From: Chara braunii
Taxonomy: Eukaryota > Streptophyta > Charophyceae > Charales > Characeae
Direction of reading: 5' to 3'
Length of the DNA stretch: 38,603 nucleotides
Assembly: GCA_003427395.1 (NCBI GenBank)
Contig: BFEA01000179.1
Location: forward strand, 1,247,040 to 1,285,642
The notes below the pieces were generated by a model, which saw only the letters and a program-made list of their open reading frames with translations, was not told the DNA's origin and made no database searches. The translations under genes were made by a program, and so were the position numbers. Below, piece after piece: positions 9,377 to 21,012 of this stretch (its first letter is position 1; each line of letters begins with the position of its first letter).

Positions 9377-10548
9377 GTGCAGCTAGAGAGGGATGGGGAC
9401 GATGATAGGCGATTGCAAGAGAGCCAGAGAGAGAGTGAGCAGCCAGGGATTCCGCGTAGGCCTAGGACAGGCAGACGCCGAGGACGTCAGGAGTGGGGGG
9501 ATGATCTGGACGAGACAGATCATGTGCTCACCATTGATATTGGGAGCGTCCTCCCGACATATGATGCGAGGAAGGAGGCCTTACGAATAGGATCTCAGAG
9601 GCAGGATGACTTATCTATCCCTAAGATTGGGACTTCGCCAGTACCAGAGGCATGTCAGGGTGAGACGGGGATTAGACGTTGCGATCCTGAAGTGTGTCGG
9701 AGGCAGATAGGACTAAGCCTACGCTCAGGCAGGATGGGGAGGAGGTTTCCCCGCAGCTTGTGTTGACGACTGCTCCAGCTCAGCCTACAAAGATTGATAC
9801 CATGGAGAGAGTCGTATCCGATACTGCATCGGAGGATAGGAGGGATAAGCCTTATCGGTGGAGCGACACACGGGACATGGCATTAAATCTTGTGGGAGCT
9901 ACAACTTATAATAGGGCCTGCCACCATAGTGCCGATGCATGGGCACGAGGGGCCTCAACCTGAGCAGCCGCGAGAGACAACGCCGATGCATGGTGAGCCG
10001 GTGTATGATGGGCAGGAGGACCAACCTCGGTCAGAGCCAGTGATGGAGGATGGTGAGAGAGATGAGATGAGACCTTTATTGTTAGATGAGTTGCCATTGC
10101 CAGCCGATAGTCGATTGGATGAGCGGCCAACTGAGCTTGAGGGTTCATTGACTGCCCAGTTATATGACATGGAGTCTCCTAGGGCGCAAATGCGACAGAA
10201 GGTATCCCGACCTTCGGCCATGGATATAGAGACAGAGCAGGTTGAGGCCGAGATCTTGGGGCTAGACAGGGAGGATCCCACAGAGGGCATACAGACCCAG
10301 CGAGTGGGATCGTCACCTATGGATTTTGGGGGTACTCCTCGACGAGACAGTGATAGGAGTGAGGCTAGCATGAGCGTTCACGTTGAGGTAGGCCCCGGAG
10401 CGCATTCAGGACACATCCATCACTCATGAGGAGGAGAGCTTGCCAGAGTCTCGAGAGCCGATAGATCACGAGCCTGTCAGGAGGGATGTGTGGCTAGTCG
10501 AGGAGAAGGGACGGATGCCATCGTTACACTTTCCGGGCTGGCTGGCTT
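9377..10548 (+). pseudogene. Downstream ORF cluster, part 2: charged linker, several frame changes
   Basis: Overlapping pieces at 9377-9766, 9694-9963 and 9890-10429 carry the reading across three frames. The text is rich in Arg, Glu, Asp, Gln and Pro, with DDLDETDHVLTIDIGSVLP as the only ordered-looking stretch. The rest looks disordered (for example repeated E-P, D-R and M-H-G). No known domain is recognised. Composition and codon use match the flanking coiled-coil part, which suggests one original protein. Frameshifts and stops make it non-functional. Confidence 0.45.
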
Positions 10549-11674
10549 TTGAGCAACTGCGCCAGGCCGCCGCACTTGCCGAAGGGTCAGACCACTGGAG
10601 GGCTCAAGGTACTATATGATGACCTGACCATGCAGAGGGCCTACATTGGTAGCAGCCTTGGAGCAGCTCGAGAGGCGACAGAGCAAGTTAGAGATTACAC
10701 GAGGAGAGTTGCTATCCGATCCTTTGAGCTGAGCCGCGACAGGCAGACGGAGCAGGATGCGCTGAGAGAGATGGTGAGTGACCTCCGTGCGGTTATTGAG
10801 GGAAGGGAGGCTCAGACTTTAGAGGAGGTCAAGGCGGTCCTCAGGATTTAGGAGAGAGAGGCGAGTGATTGGCGAGCCCAGGTTCAGAGGGTGCTCAGGG
10901 AGTATGAGCCACCTGCTGACGCAACAGATAGATAGGCTCGAGCGCAGGGTTGTCCTTGAGACTGTGCGATCATCTCAGTTGGAGAGCCAGGTATCGACCC
11001 TTGTCAAGTTGCAGCGAGAGACCGAGGAGCAGACGCAAAAGCTCTTTTTTGAGGATGCGGCCACAACTGGATGGCAGGAGGAGGTTAGGATGAGGAGACG
11101 GGTAGGAGTGGAGCCCATGCCTGAGGGCGAGCGTACGCAGGCAGAGTAGGGGCTCCGGGCGAGATTGTTATCTGACGCCTCAGTGCGAGAGTTGGCACGC
11201 GTGATGGAGCATGTCAGGAGAGTCACGCAGGCCGAGGTTGCGCGAGGAGAGGTGCTCCAAGATGCGGTACAGAGGATAAGTACTCTGGAGCAGGTGAACA
11301 AAGGACTGAGGGACATGGTACGTGACCTCGTCGCTAGCGTAGAGCAGGCAAGACAATCTACCTCGATACTCGAGCAGAGGATTACTGATCTAGAGGAAGG
11401 TCAAAAGCGTCAGGCCACGATAGGTCTGGTCCACGAGAGGAGGACTGAGGTGCAGCAGGCTCCTATTGGACAGGCAAACGTCCCTCATGAGGTAGAGCGT
11501 GGTGGAATGAGATTGGACACCCCTCGGCGAGACTCGCGGACGGAGGAGCCACTCAGGGCTATGGGGATGACATGTGAGGAGGCTGCAGTCGTCGACAAGC
11601 TCATGCTTGAACCAGACGAGATCAAGAGGTGGAGAGAGGCAAAGGCATGTGGTTGGACTGGGTCCCTCCCTTAG
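10549..11674 (+). pseudogene. Downstream ORF cluster, part 3: long coiled coil
   Basis: Three pieces (10549-10851, 10865-11149, 11165-11674) read with heptad-like spacing of Leu, Val and Ile among Glu, Arg and Gln. Examples are REMVSDLRAVIEGREAQTLE, QQIDRLERRVVLETVRSSQL and DAVQRISTLEQVNKGLRDMV, then SILEQRITDLEEGQKR. Single stop codons separate the pieces (TAG about 10849 and 11147). In total about 330 residues of helix-prone sequence would favour self-assembly. There is no transmembrane stretch and no signal peptide, so it does not look like an envelope protein. Confidence 0.55.
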
Positions 11675-12279
11675 AGCTGGCAGTTCAGGGGGATGCATGG
11701 CGAGGGATGGGTAATAGGCACAACGAGCGAGAGAGGGCATCAGAGTCACGGGAGGTCATACCACAGCAGGACACGAGGGGATCAGATGCGGTACTACCCA
11801 TGACTACCATTTACACCAGCTCCAGCTTTGGGGCCGATGGGCAACATAGTGCACCTCCTTTCATCAGGTTCTGAGAGATGTGACGAGGGGGCGACGACTG
11901 AGAGGGTCTCGAGGATGTTGAGTCCTGATACGGTGGATAGGGTCGTATAGGATGTGTCGATCTGACTCAATAGGGCCGTATAGGATGTGACGATCTGACT
12001 CGAGATGTGACGATCTCACTCGAGAGGGCACGACCCAAGCCTAAGAAGGCGAAGGTGGACGACAGCGGAACCAGTGATATGTGCTCATGGTGTGGTAGAG
12101 GAGTGCACGACAGCGTTGCTTGCCCCGCCTTCCAGGATGACCTTAGGAGGCGAGTCGTGCAGTTCGACGGGCAGGGGCGAGTCAGAGATATGCGCGACGC
12201 TCTTCTACCTACGAGACGACACGATGCTAGGAGAGTTGTGTATGACAAGCTAGGCCGTGAGCTGAGAGAGGATGAGTGA
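11675..12279 (+). pseudogene. Downstream ORF cluster, part 4: CCHC zinc knuckle and C-terminus
   Basis: The 12007-12279 frame encodes CSWCGRGVHDSVAC, an exact C-x2-C-x4-H-x4-C zinc knuckle (about 12080-12123). A basic/acidic tail of about 50 residues follows, ending LGRELREDE and TGA. Knuckles of this kind are the nucleocapsid signature of Gag. Between 11675 and 12006 the frame is broken and a short near-repeat (GTGACGATCTGACTC / GTGACGATCTCACTC, about 11985-12025) occurs. With the capsid-like start and the coiled coil, this makes the cluster look like a second Gag placed after integrase. Confidence 0.6.
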
Positions 12280-13573
12280 TAGGTTATATGTCCATGAGAC
12301 TCATGAGAAGCCAGACTATGAGATCAGAGAGAAGATAGACGAGGATGAGGGAGCTATTATGGGGGATAGATTGTTGGACTCATTCCATATTGTTATCTTC
12401 TCCTTTGAGGGCTCTGAGGCATGGACTTATATTACCTCACGACTTGTATATTGAGAGTTTTTTATTGAGACTTAGATTGTTAAGACACGAGCCATGTATT
12501 ATATGTAGTCGGTGACTAGTTTTGACTCGTGTTCTAGTAGACTGTACATATATGGTAGGCTACTAGTTTCAGTAGGTTGGTTTGAGTAGGGGTTTCAGAG
12601 ATTGCCCTGGGCATGAGAGCCCAGTCTTGTGTGAGTTGTGTGAGTTTTGTGTGAGATTTGTGTGCATATGATGTGAGTATGACTTTTTCAGGGTAGAACA
12701 ATGAGTTAGTGAGTGCTCGTGCGAGATATATTATCTCGTTCAGGCACATTGTTTTGATTTTTGGATAATGATACCCATTTGAGACATTCGATTCTTCATA
12801 ACTCGTTCTGAGATTCGGGGTGTATTGCGCAGATATATCCTACTGGACACAATATTGTGCAGGACTTTTTTTTTAATTATTTGAGTATGCCTTATTTGTT
12901 GGTTTTCTTTTTAATCCAGACATGTGAGTCTCGTGTGGAAACAGGGAGCCACGAAATATTCTCACAGTGTGAACTTGTGCACGCTTCCCTTGCATCTGTG
13001 AGGTTTGTATCTGTTTGTCGGTTGTGAGTAAGTTGTTTGATTGTTGAACAAATGGTTATTGGCCTTGATTGCATATGAATCAGTGTGTGAGAGTCAGTGA
13101 AAATTGTTCAACAAAAATGCATGGGAATAGGTTGAATAGAAAGGCAACCTAAATGTTTGATGGGAAAGGGGACCCGTTTTGAGGAGCCACTTGTTTATGT
13201 ATGTGGGATGAAAGCAAAACTTTATGATTATATTTTGTTCCGTGAAGATAAATAAAACTTTGATTTTTGCAGAAAATTGTCAGTGGATAACCAACCTTGA
13301 AGAAAGATATTCATATAACGAGAAGTTTCTTCGAAAGAGAAACTTGTTTGTGAGGGTCGAGGGCCGGTGGTCGCATCTGGCATGATCAAGTAGAGCGACT
13401 ACAAGCATTGAAAGCAGGCTCAAGAGTATTTTGGGAGGCCTAAGCCGGGGGCAAAATCGGCATCGTTGGGGCAACCCCCAATGTGGGCTGCTGTCCTGCC
13501 TAACCAGGACAACAGACCCGTAGCTTAGCCTGAACTTAGAGACAGAGGGGTGACCCGCACCATCATCCATGGC
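12280..13573. other. Non-coding stretch
   Basis: No ORF with a recognisable product is present. There is a GT/GA-rich run with repeated TGTGAGTT and TGTGTGAGA (about 12625-12680), AT-rich sequence, and a GC-richer block at 13420-13560. This is presumably the untranslated region of element A or an older insertion. Confidence 0.5.
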
Positions 13574-13690
13574 ATATAATGTATATAAGCGGGTATTATG
13601 GTTACTATTATTAATTACTACATATAATTATTATTAATATTATATTTATTACTATCCTTGTTATTACTATTACTATCATTATATGGGAGG
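13574..13690. repeat. AT-rich ATT/TTA low-complexity tract
   Basis: Degenerate TTA, ATT and ACTATT triplets over about 115 bp, with a short TATATAAG near 13582. Confidence 0.8.
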
Positions 13691-15240
13691 GTTAAATTAA
13701 GCCAAGTATCGGGTCACTCCAAAGAATCTAACTAGGGCGACTACTAGGCGGTACTTAGGTCCAAAAGTCAGGGAGTAGCCTTAACATTGTGCAAGCAATG
13801 TAGGCAACATCGTGGCTTAATGGCATGATGAACCATGATTTGGCCCGATCAACCAGACTATGGTGGGCTGAGGGCAGGATTATAACCCACCTATGACTAG
13901 ACGCAAGGTTGGGCTGAGATTTAAATTGCACGGAGTGAGCCACATGCAACACTATGCCTGTCACAAGTTGAGCTACTCAAGGGGGCGTGCTTTTATATGG
14001 TAAGCCACCCAGAGGAGTATGCTACCTTTTTTTTTTTTAATTGCGGAGTGAACCACCTAGAGGAGTATGCTTTGATTTTGCTAAGCTACTCGAAAGGGGT
14101 GGGCTACCTGCGCTTGTTGTGAGCTGCAGTTTGTCTCACTTAGGACAGTTGTCCTACCTAAAACCCGCGCCCGAAGATGGCAGCTTCTTGATAGCCCGAT
14201 TCAGACGGCACCCAACGAAAGTCGGAAGGCGTCTAGGACAAACGAAAGGGGCTGGTATTTGAACATTGAAGCTAACCTAGGACGATAGTATAAAGAAAGT
14301 ATCCTTGTGAGTCAGACAGGAGGTGCAGGTTGGACTCCTGCTCGCCATAGGGACGCCACAGTACTAGAATACCAAACCCCAAGCTGAGTCCGCCCGATTA
14401 TACCGATTTCGTTATCCATCTGCTTAGTCTATGCATTCACCTTTGTTTACGTTCACACTTTATAGCCCTTACCAAAGCGACGGGGATGTCGCTTAATGGG
14501 GTATAGGAGGACTGTCATAGCAAACACCCTTACAAGGGTATTTGCCGTCCTTTTTAAAGGTCACACTGGGAGCATCCTTGATTAACATAGACGCGCCGAG
14601 AGGGAAAATCTCGTCAGTACGCTCACCTCGGCGACCTCGCTACTAACGAAAGTCCGAGCCAAAATGCAAACGAATTAGAGAGTGTGTGGGGCACGCATTA
14701 TTGCATTGCACTGTGAAGTGGTCGTTTAGTCTTCACCAGTACCAGGACGGCGGGAGGTGTCAAAGACCATAGGGTCCGGTTACCTTCGCTATTTTCAATT
14801 TGGTTATATTTTTCTTTTATTTTATAAAGACTAACCTCACTCCACGAACCTGCTCAGCCTCTAGCGGGACACGTCAACAACAAGATAAAAACTTTACCTT
14901 GCGCACATGCGGGGGGTTTATGATTGGACGACGCATCGAAAGGCGTGGCTTTGGCAATCCTAGTATGGGAGAAAGTCGAAAGTTTGGCAAAATATGTCGA
15001 GCGCCTAACGACCAGTATACCAGAAAGCTACGATCCTAGGCGTGGGTTGCGTCTCGGCGTTTTCTGACGGCCAGGAGGTTGGCCGATAGGCCAAGGCGAA
15101 GGCCTGGTTTGTGCAGGTAGGACCAATTACGGTCCTATGACTATTCATAGGCATGGTTGCGCCTACCTAACTCAGGCTTGGGCTTAGCCCTATTGGTTAC
15201 AATACTGGATTTTCAGGCGACAGGTTTGGGGTTCGAGTTC
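13691..15240. other. Non-coding stretch rich in small hairpins and a tRNA T-arm-like motif
   Basis: No supported gene. Visible structures are GCAAACACCCTT-AC-AAGGGTATTTGC (14520-14545, one mismatch) followed by a T-run, CGCCGAG/CTCGGCG arms at about 14593-14630, and TAGGACC/GGTCCTA arms near 15118-15137. GCAGG-TTGGACT-CCTGC near 14328-14344 resembles a tRNA T-arm, but no matching acceptor, D-arm or anticodon arm was found. The texture recalls organellar DNA. I could not identify any organellar gene. Confidence 0.4.
14520..14545 (+). other. Stem-loop followed by T-rich run
   Basis: A 12-bp arm with one mismatch and a 2-nt centre, followed a few bases later by CCTTTTT. It resembles a factor-independent terminator in form. 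In nuclear DNA this may be coincidental. Confidence 0.5.
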
Positions 15241-16430
15241 AACAAGCAGCGATGGAGCAAAAGGAGCATGACCGAGAGAGACTGAGGGGTCGAGGGTCTT
15301 ATGTGACTATGCCCCTTGGTTTTGCGAAACGGGTCTGGGCGTGGGTCCGATTGGCAAGAAGAAGAGAGTGCCAACAGATCCTCGCCCTCGTTAGTCCTGC
15401 GAATTTTATTATTGACTCGTTTTTATTTTTATTTTTACCTTTATTATTTTTTCATTCATAAAGTTCCATCTTTGATCACGCCAAAAGTTAGCTCCATACC
15501 AACGGTGGAGGAGTACCGTGTAGGAAGGGTGAAAAGAACAGGTCGAAAGCGAGTTAAAGAGTGCTTGAAATTGCTGAGCGAGGAGCGAATTGAGAGAAGT
15601 GCAATCACACCTACACGGGGGCGGACGACGACTTTGACGCCGCCGTCGTTGATCTGAACATAGGGTGCCAGCCGACATGGGTTGTTGTGACCAGCATTGC
15701 AATAGGAAGCGAGTGAAACCCCCAGACGCGTGGCCGTCACGGCAGCCGATGACCTTGAGCATGAACCTTTTTGGACGGGCCCGTTCGGGTTCCCTCGTGT
15801 GCGGGATGCTGACGAAATTCCTCTACCCATCTTGAAAATCGGACCGACGGAGTCAACGAGCAGGGGAATCAGTGGGTGATCAGCCCACGAGGCCAAAGAA
15901 ACCGACGGAGTCAACGAGCAGGGGAATCAATGGGTGATCAGCCCGCCAGCCGCAAACAACCAAAAGAGGTTTAAGAAAGAGCAGGCCCGCGGGATTCGAC
16001 AAATAGGGAACTATGTCTGGGCAAGGCACGACCAGTAGTGAGCTCGAATATGAAGCATGCCAATTCGGGTCCGATAGGTGTTGAACCTTGTCTGAGCAAG
16101 GTGCAGTCAGGGGAGACTCTGGTGGGCGCACGCAGCAATACTAACGGACAGGTCAAACTCACACCGAGACTTTCTTGGATATATGTAACTGCAATTACAT
16201 TCGGGACTTATCCCAGAAGGTCCTAATGAGAGCATGCCCTATGTGTTGTGGCAAGCCGCAGGGAAGTTGGTTCCCTCTGAAGCTCCCGGCTAGCAGCGGA
16301 TACAAGCGTACGAATTGTTTCATCGAACTGTGGTACAGGATCGAAAGATCGATCGGATCAGACTAGTAGTTGTTCCCCTCAAAAGTTTTGCCATAGAGTA
16401 GCTAGAACTGGTGGGCTTACGTCGTGCTAA
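15241..16430. other. Non-coding stretch with short direct repeats
   Basis: ORFs here show no family features. A T-rich run (15405-15450) and the direct repeat at 15843-15944 are the only clear structures. A weaker pair GTCTGGGCAAGGCACGAC / GTCTGAGCAAGGTGCAGTC lies near 16014 and 16088. Confidence 0.4.
15843..15944. repeat. 44-bp direct repeat, 58-bp period
   Basis: Copies at 15843-15886 and 15901-15944 share ACCGACGGAGTCAACGAGCA and GGGTGATCAGCCC, with one difference seen (CAGTGGG against CAATGGG). Confidence 0.92.
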
Positions 16431-17897
16431 GGAGCACTAAGAACTGTGCTAAAGTGCTGCGCTAAGGAGCAGCGGAGGAGAAAACGACGGTAGGAAGAAA
16501 AGGAAAGAAAGACGAATAGGAGAAGAGAAGAAGGGAGGGGACAGAAACGAGGCGAGGAAGGGGAGGAGGTTGCTACGAGGAAAGAGCGGTGAAGCAGCGG
16601 TGTAAGTGAGACTAAAAGAAGATGCATGAACCTGGTCGGGATCTGAGCCAGGTACGTGAAGGAAGAAACAGGGAAGTGGCGAAGGAGGAGAAGGCAATGG
16701 GTACGGAGGATGGAGAAAACCCATGGCCTACTCGATGCTTATTGAACTTAGGAGCGGGGAGAAGTGGAGTAGAAGTTTTCGGGGTGGGCGACCCCGAATC
16801 CGTGATCAAATCGAGCGGGGAGTAACTGGAATAAAGGTTTGAAGAGGAGGAGCATGTGCGGAGAAGTTAAGAAGGTAGAGATGGAGGGTGGAAAGGAATG
16901 AATCTTGTCGTTACTAGGTGAAAACGAGCGAGGGAGATGTTGATCTCGGGGTTCTTCGCCCAGGCGAGTTGAAAGAAGAGCTCAGATTAGCCCATAGGTT
17001 AGTAGGATAGGAGGTAACAGAGAAAAAAGATGCGCGGGAGGAGTTGAAAGAAAGAGAAAATTGAGAGTTGAAGAGGGCACGCCTGCCCGTTTTTCTTTGG
17101 CAGAAATTGGCTATCCAAGAGGCTAGATTGGAGATTTTGGTTATCGTGAGTGCGATGGCGATAGCGGATTTTAGCATTAGGAAGTTAAGTTTGGCGGGTT
17201 GAACGTAAAGGCCTGCGTGAGGGGAGGAACTTCTCTCTACACTTCTAAATATGGCAATACATCTCTCCATGTTTTAGCGGAAGAATCATTCTCGTTCTAA
17301 CCGTCTGATAGATAACAAGGTACTAGCGGCGATCGCAACGGTGTTCAATTGGCTCCCGATCGTATTCGACTCACTTCGTGGCCGCATCAGTTATCTCAGG
17401 AAGAGACGATCGTCCCGCCTGTCAAGGGAAACGGACTCGGTTGCAAACTCGATCGGGTGCGGCATACTGAAAGCGACATTGACCGAGCGGAGGTTCGTAA
17501 GGGCGCGTTCGAGGTAAACGACGGAGGGGGAGCGAAGGTGAACTGCAGGCTGAGGCAACGAATGAGGGAGAACGCAAACAAGAAAAAAGAAAGGGGGTAG
17601 TCGAGGCATACATACCTGGTATTGCCATTGCTATTGAGGTAAACGACGGAGGGGGATCGTGGTCTCCACCCCGACTGTTGGGGTCGCATTCCTCTTTGAC
17701 TAAACCAAGACGCATTGACGATTAGGTGTGCTTGAAGAGCAAACCAACCAAGGAGTAAAGAGAGGGGAATAGAGACAAGGAGGAGGATTGAGTGATAGAG
17801 AAGAGTTGAGACATGGAGACGTCGAATGAGCTTGGACGAGGGGACAAGCTAAATACGGAGAAAAAGCAATAATAATAATTAGAAATATATATATATA
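16431..17897. other. Purine-rich non-coding stretch
   Basis: The plus strand is strongly GA-rich at about 16465-16700 and 16820-17070, so the opposite strand yields Ser/Pro/Leu-rich ORFs with no domain. A direct repeat GAGGTAAACGACGGAGGGGG occurs near 17511 and again near 17636. No gene is supported. Confidence 0.45.
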
Positions 17898-18663
17898 CAG
17901 GGTTACCGGCGTTCGGGACGGGCCGAACACCCGAACCCGAACGCCCGAACGTACGGGACCCCTTCGGAAGGCGTTCGGCCGTTCAGGCCGAAGGCGGACC
18001 AAAAAAAAAAAACAAAAAAAAAAACAAAAGTTTTCAAAAAATTCCGAATACAATATATGTTATGGAGAAATATAAACTAAACAACATTTGCCTGGGCGCT
18101 ACATCCCAATTCTTTACCAAATTTGAATTAAAAATCAAATACAGAAAATAAACACTATGATAAAAATAAGAAAAAGTAAAAAGAGAATTAAAATGAGCGA
18201 GTGTGCCAGCACCTTTTCGACACCACCATCTGTGCTGATTTTTAATTATTTTTTGGCATTGACAAATGCCCCGAAAATTGACAGATATGTAGTTTTCATA
18301 TTCAATAACTCAATTTTTTTTTTTTCAAAAAATAATAAATTTTTTTAGGCTCCGAAATGAAGTGAAAACAAAAAGTTAAAAATTAAAAAAAAAACAAAAT
18401 AGTGAGTGGGCGAGCACGTTTTGACACCCCCATCTTTGACGATTTTTAATGTTTTTTTGGCTCAGCCGAATGACTTCAAAATTTATATGCGTGTAGGTTA
18501 CATCATAGAGAACTCACAAAAAAACAAATCAGAAAAAAACACTTATTTTTAGGCCCCGAACAATTTTTTGGCGGGGGCCGAACCTGGAGGTGTTCGACCC
18601 CCGAACGACCGAACGGTCGAGGGCTAGCCCGGGGGGCCCCGAACGTTCGGTCAGGTAACCCTG
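17898..18663. mobile_element. 766-bp element with CAGGGTTACC terminal inverted repeats (hAT-like MITE)
   Basis: The left end CAGGGTTACC (17898-17907) is inverted exactly at the right end as GGTAACCCTG (18654-18663). The flanking 8 bases are TATATATA and TATGTATA, compatible with an 8-bp duplication in an AT microsatellite. Both ends continue into GC-rich blocks crowded with CGAAC/GTTCG motifs (17908-18000 and about 18550-18650), while the middle is very AT-rich. The middle holds a diverged direct repeat of about 70 bp (about 18188-18260 and 18393-18465, sharing GAGCGAGTG, GACACC-CCATCT, GATTTTTAAT and TTTTTTGGC). There is no transposase. CAGGG ends and an 8-bp duplication suggest hAT, but the AT-repeat flank weakens the duplication. 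Confidence 0.65.

Positions 18664-18697
<34 letters not shown>
18664..18697. repeat. (AT)n microsatellite
   Basis: About 34 bp of TA repeats with one interruption, directly flanking the inverted-repeat element. A shorter TA run lies on its other side (17885-17897). Confidence 0.95.
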
Positions 18698-18698
<1 letters not shown>

Positions 18699-20190
18699 TC
18701 AAATAGAACTGCCCGGTAAATCGTAGGCAGAGAGGGAGAAGAGGACAACAAACGAGGGGCTGTGACAAACTATTTCGTATAACAATGTGTTGAGTATCTT
18801 TCCCAAGTTCTAAGCAGAAGATTCATTCTCATACTGGCAGACTTGGTGGAGTCATAAAGCGAAGTGTAAGGTATGTCACGAGGCTGATCTTCGTATTGGT
18901 CGCCCTCCTCGATGGAAGTGCCTCATCTATTGCTAGTCGTTATCAAGAGGCTCGTCATTGTCGTATTGCCCCGGTACAACCGTTCCTATCCTAGTTGCTC
19001 GTAACAGTGTACTGGCTGACGGGCGATGTATATGACGGGCAGTGACTGCAATCTAGTGGGAGATCTGCTCTCTCTTTGCCCCGTCACCATTGAAGCCCGT
19101 GACGAGCAATACAATTTCTCCATCGCCCTTCAGTAGGCATGCGCCTGACCGAGATCTCGGCCAGGTCCTCTGGTGCCTTTACTCAAGCCGGGTATGTGGT
19201 GGAAGGCGCACTTCCCAGGCTTAGCGAGTCTTCCCATATTTTAGCGGAAGTTACATTAACATTGCCCGCTGGTAAGTGGGAGATTGAAGGCAAGCTACTA
19301 TAGCTAGTTGCAGTTGACTAAGTCATCATATTCCTTTGTGAACTAATAAATTGTTGGGCCGGGGGTGTTGACTTGGTACACGACAAGGTGGCAGATTTGA
19401 GGTTGTTTTTGAAGAGGTTGTTGCTGCCACTTTCTGACGAGTCACAACAAGTCGGTGACTAACGTTGTTGATTGGAGGACCTCTTGCTATGCCTATATAT
19501 ACCTACATCTGACTGGGCTGTTGGGGATTTGATTACGAGTTTCGTTGGGTAGTGAAGCCTTGAGAAGGAGGGGTTGAGTAGTCACCTTGGTGAATAGGCG
19601 ATGTCGGAATCGAAAGTCGAACAGGATGGTGCGCTGCTCATCCAATTGGTGGAAGTAGCGTGAGGACAATTGCGGGGTGGAGGTTTACCTATTGAACTGT
19701 TAGCGGGCGAACAGTAAACTTACCTGCTGGACTGTGCGCACTCACACAGTCGATGGAAGTAACGTGAGACCAGCAGTAAGGTTGGAGACTTGTCAGTTGG
19801 AAGGAGTTGCACATCCAAATAGTGGAAGTGGTTTGAGACCAGCAGCGGCAGACTAAGGACTCAACTGATTGAGTGGTGCACTACACATCCAATAGGAGCT
19901 GCAGCAAGACAGTAGCGGGACAGTCAGCTTACTTGGTGGACTGTGCATTGCTCGCACAGTCTGGGGAAGTGGCACGTGGACATCAACAGACTGTTGGATT
20001 TTTGTAAGTTGGAGCTTGATGTGGTGACTACGACAAGTTTCTTTCAAAGCTAAATTGGCCGCCATTGCAAGGCCCTCAGGATCTGAAGGCACCAAGGTCC
20101 TCTCGTGTGAGTTGAGTTGGCCCCTTCTCGTATCTCGAGCGTCTGACCATTCTTCTTCTACCCTTCTTCCTCTCAGCCTTGTCTATGTTT
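18698..20190. other. Non-coding stretch with degenerate repeats
   Basis: No gene is supported. Between about 19640 and 19990 a loose motif GTGGAAGT-GCGTGAGACCAGCAG recurs (GGAAGT at 19651, 19755, 19823, 19965). Two hairpins of the form GACTGTGC...GCACAGTC lie near 19733 and 19939. A motif TTTTAGCGGAAG-CATT is shared with 17270 and, more weakly, 18810. This could be the 3' untranslated region of element A. Confidence 0.4.
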
Positions 20191-20214
20191 GGAGAGGAAG
20201 GCGGTAGGCGGGAT
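20191..20214 (+). promoter_or_regulatory. Candidate polypurine tract of element A
   Basis: GGAGAGGAAGGCGGTAGGCG is followed by GGAT and then TG at 20215, where an LTR could begin. The 5' copy of this edge is outside the window, so the boundary cannot be confirmed. Confidence 0.35.
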
Positions 20215-20454
20215 TGCAACCTGTAGGACCGCATTCAGGCCTAGTGGGAGGTTGACTCAAAGGTAGGCCTATACTATACCATTAGCATCCCAATAAACCC
20301 CTAATTATACAAACTTGACGTTTGGTCTGTTTGACTTTAATTAGTGTATATGTTTGTCTTCTTTTTCAAGAGTCTAACTTAATCGAAAGAGGAATCTACT
20401 ATGCATATTTAACTCATCCGTCTGTGGTAAAAATCACAATTTTTTTTGCATTGC

Positions 20455-21012
20455 AATGATTTGAAATAAGGCTGGCGATGAGGTCCTCCTGACTGATTCG
20501 GTCGATTTGTTGTTTGTCTAAGACATTGAAATGGGGCTGGAGATGAGGTCCTCCTGACTAATCCGGTCGCTTTGTTGTTTGCCTAAGACTTTGAAATGGG
20601 GTTGGAGATGAGGTCCTCCTGACTGATCCGCACGCTTTGTTGTTTGCCTAAGATATTGAAATGGGGCAGGAGATGAGGTCCTCCTGACTGATCCGGTCGC
20701 TTTGTTGTTTCCCCATGATATTGAAATGGGGCTGGAGATGAGGTTCACTGACTGATCCACTCGCTTTGCTGTTTGCCTAAGACATTGCAATGGGGTTGGA
20801 GATGAGGTCCTCCTGACAGATCCTGTCGCTTTGTTGTTTGCCTAAGACATTGAAATGGGGCTGGAGATGAGGTCCTCCCGACTAATCCGATCGCTTTGCT
20901 GTTTGCCTAAGAGATTGAAACGGGGCTGGAGATTAGGTCCTCGTGACTGATCCAGTTTGCCTAACACATTCAAATGGGGCTACACTCCTGCCCGATCCGG
21001 TCGCTTCGCTAA
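20455..21012 (+). repeat. 65-bp tandem array, about 8.5 copies
   Basis: Same unit as at 1-335. Unit starts are at 20516, 20581, 20646, 20711, 20775, 20840, 20905 and 20959 (last period shortened). Individual units differ by a few substitutions, and the copy number differs from the 5' LTR. Confidence 0.95.

Noticed and set aside
8847-12279. Envelope-like protein after pol
   Set aside because: No signal peptide or hydrophobic transmembrane segment is visible. The zinc knuckle points to a Gag-type protein instead.
14327-14345. tRNA gene suggested by a T-arm-like stem and loop
   Set aside because: No acceptor stem, D-arm or anticodon arm can be drawn around it, and the loop has TTGG for TTCG.
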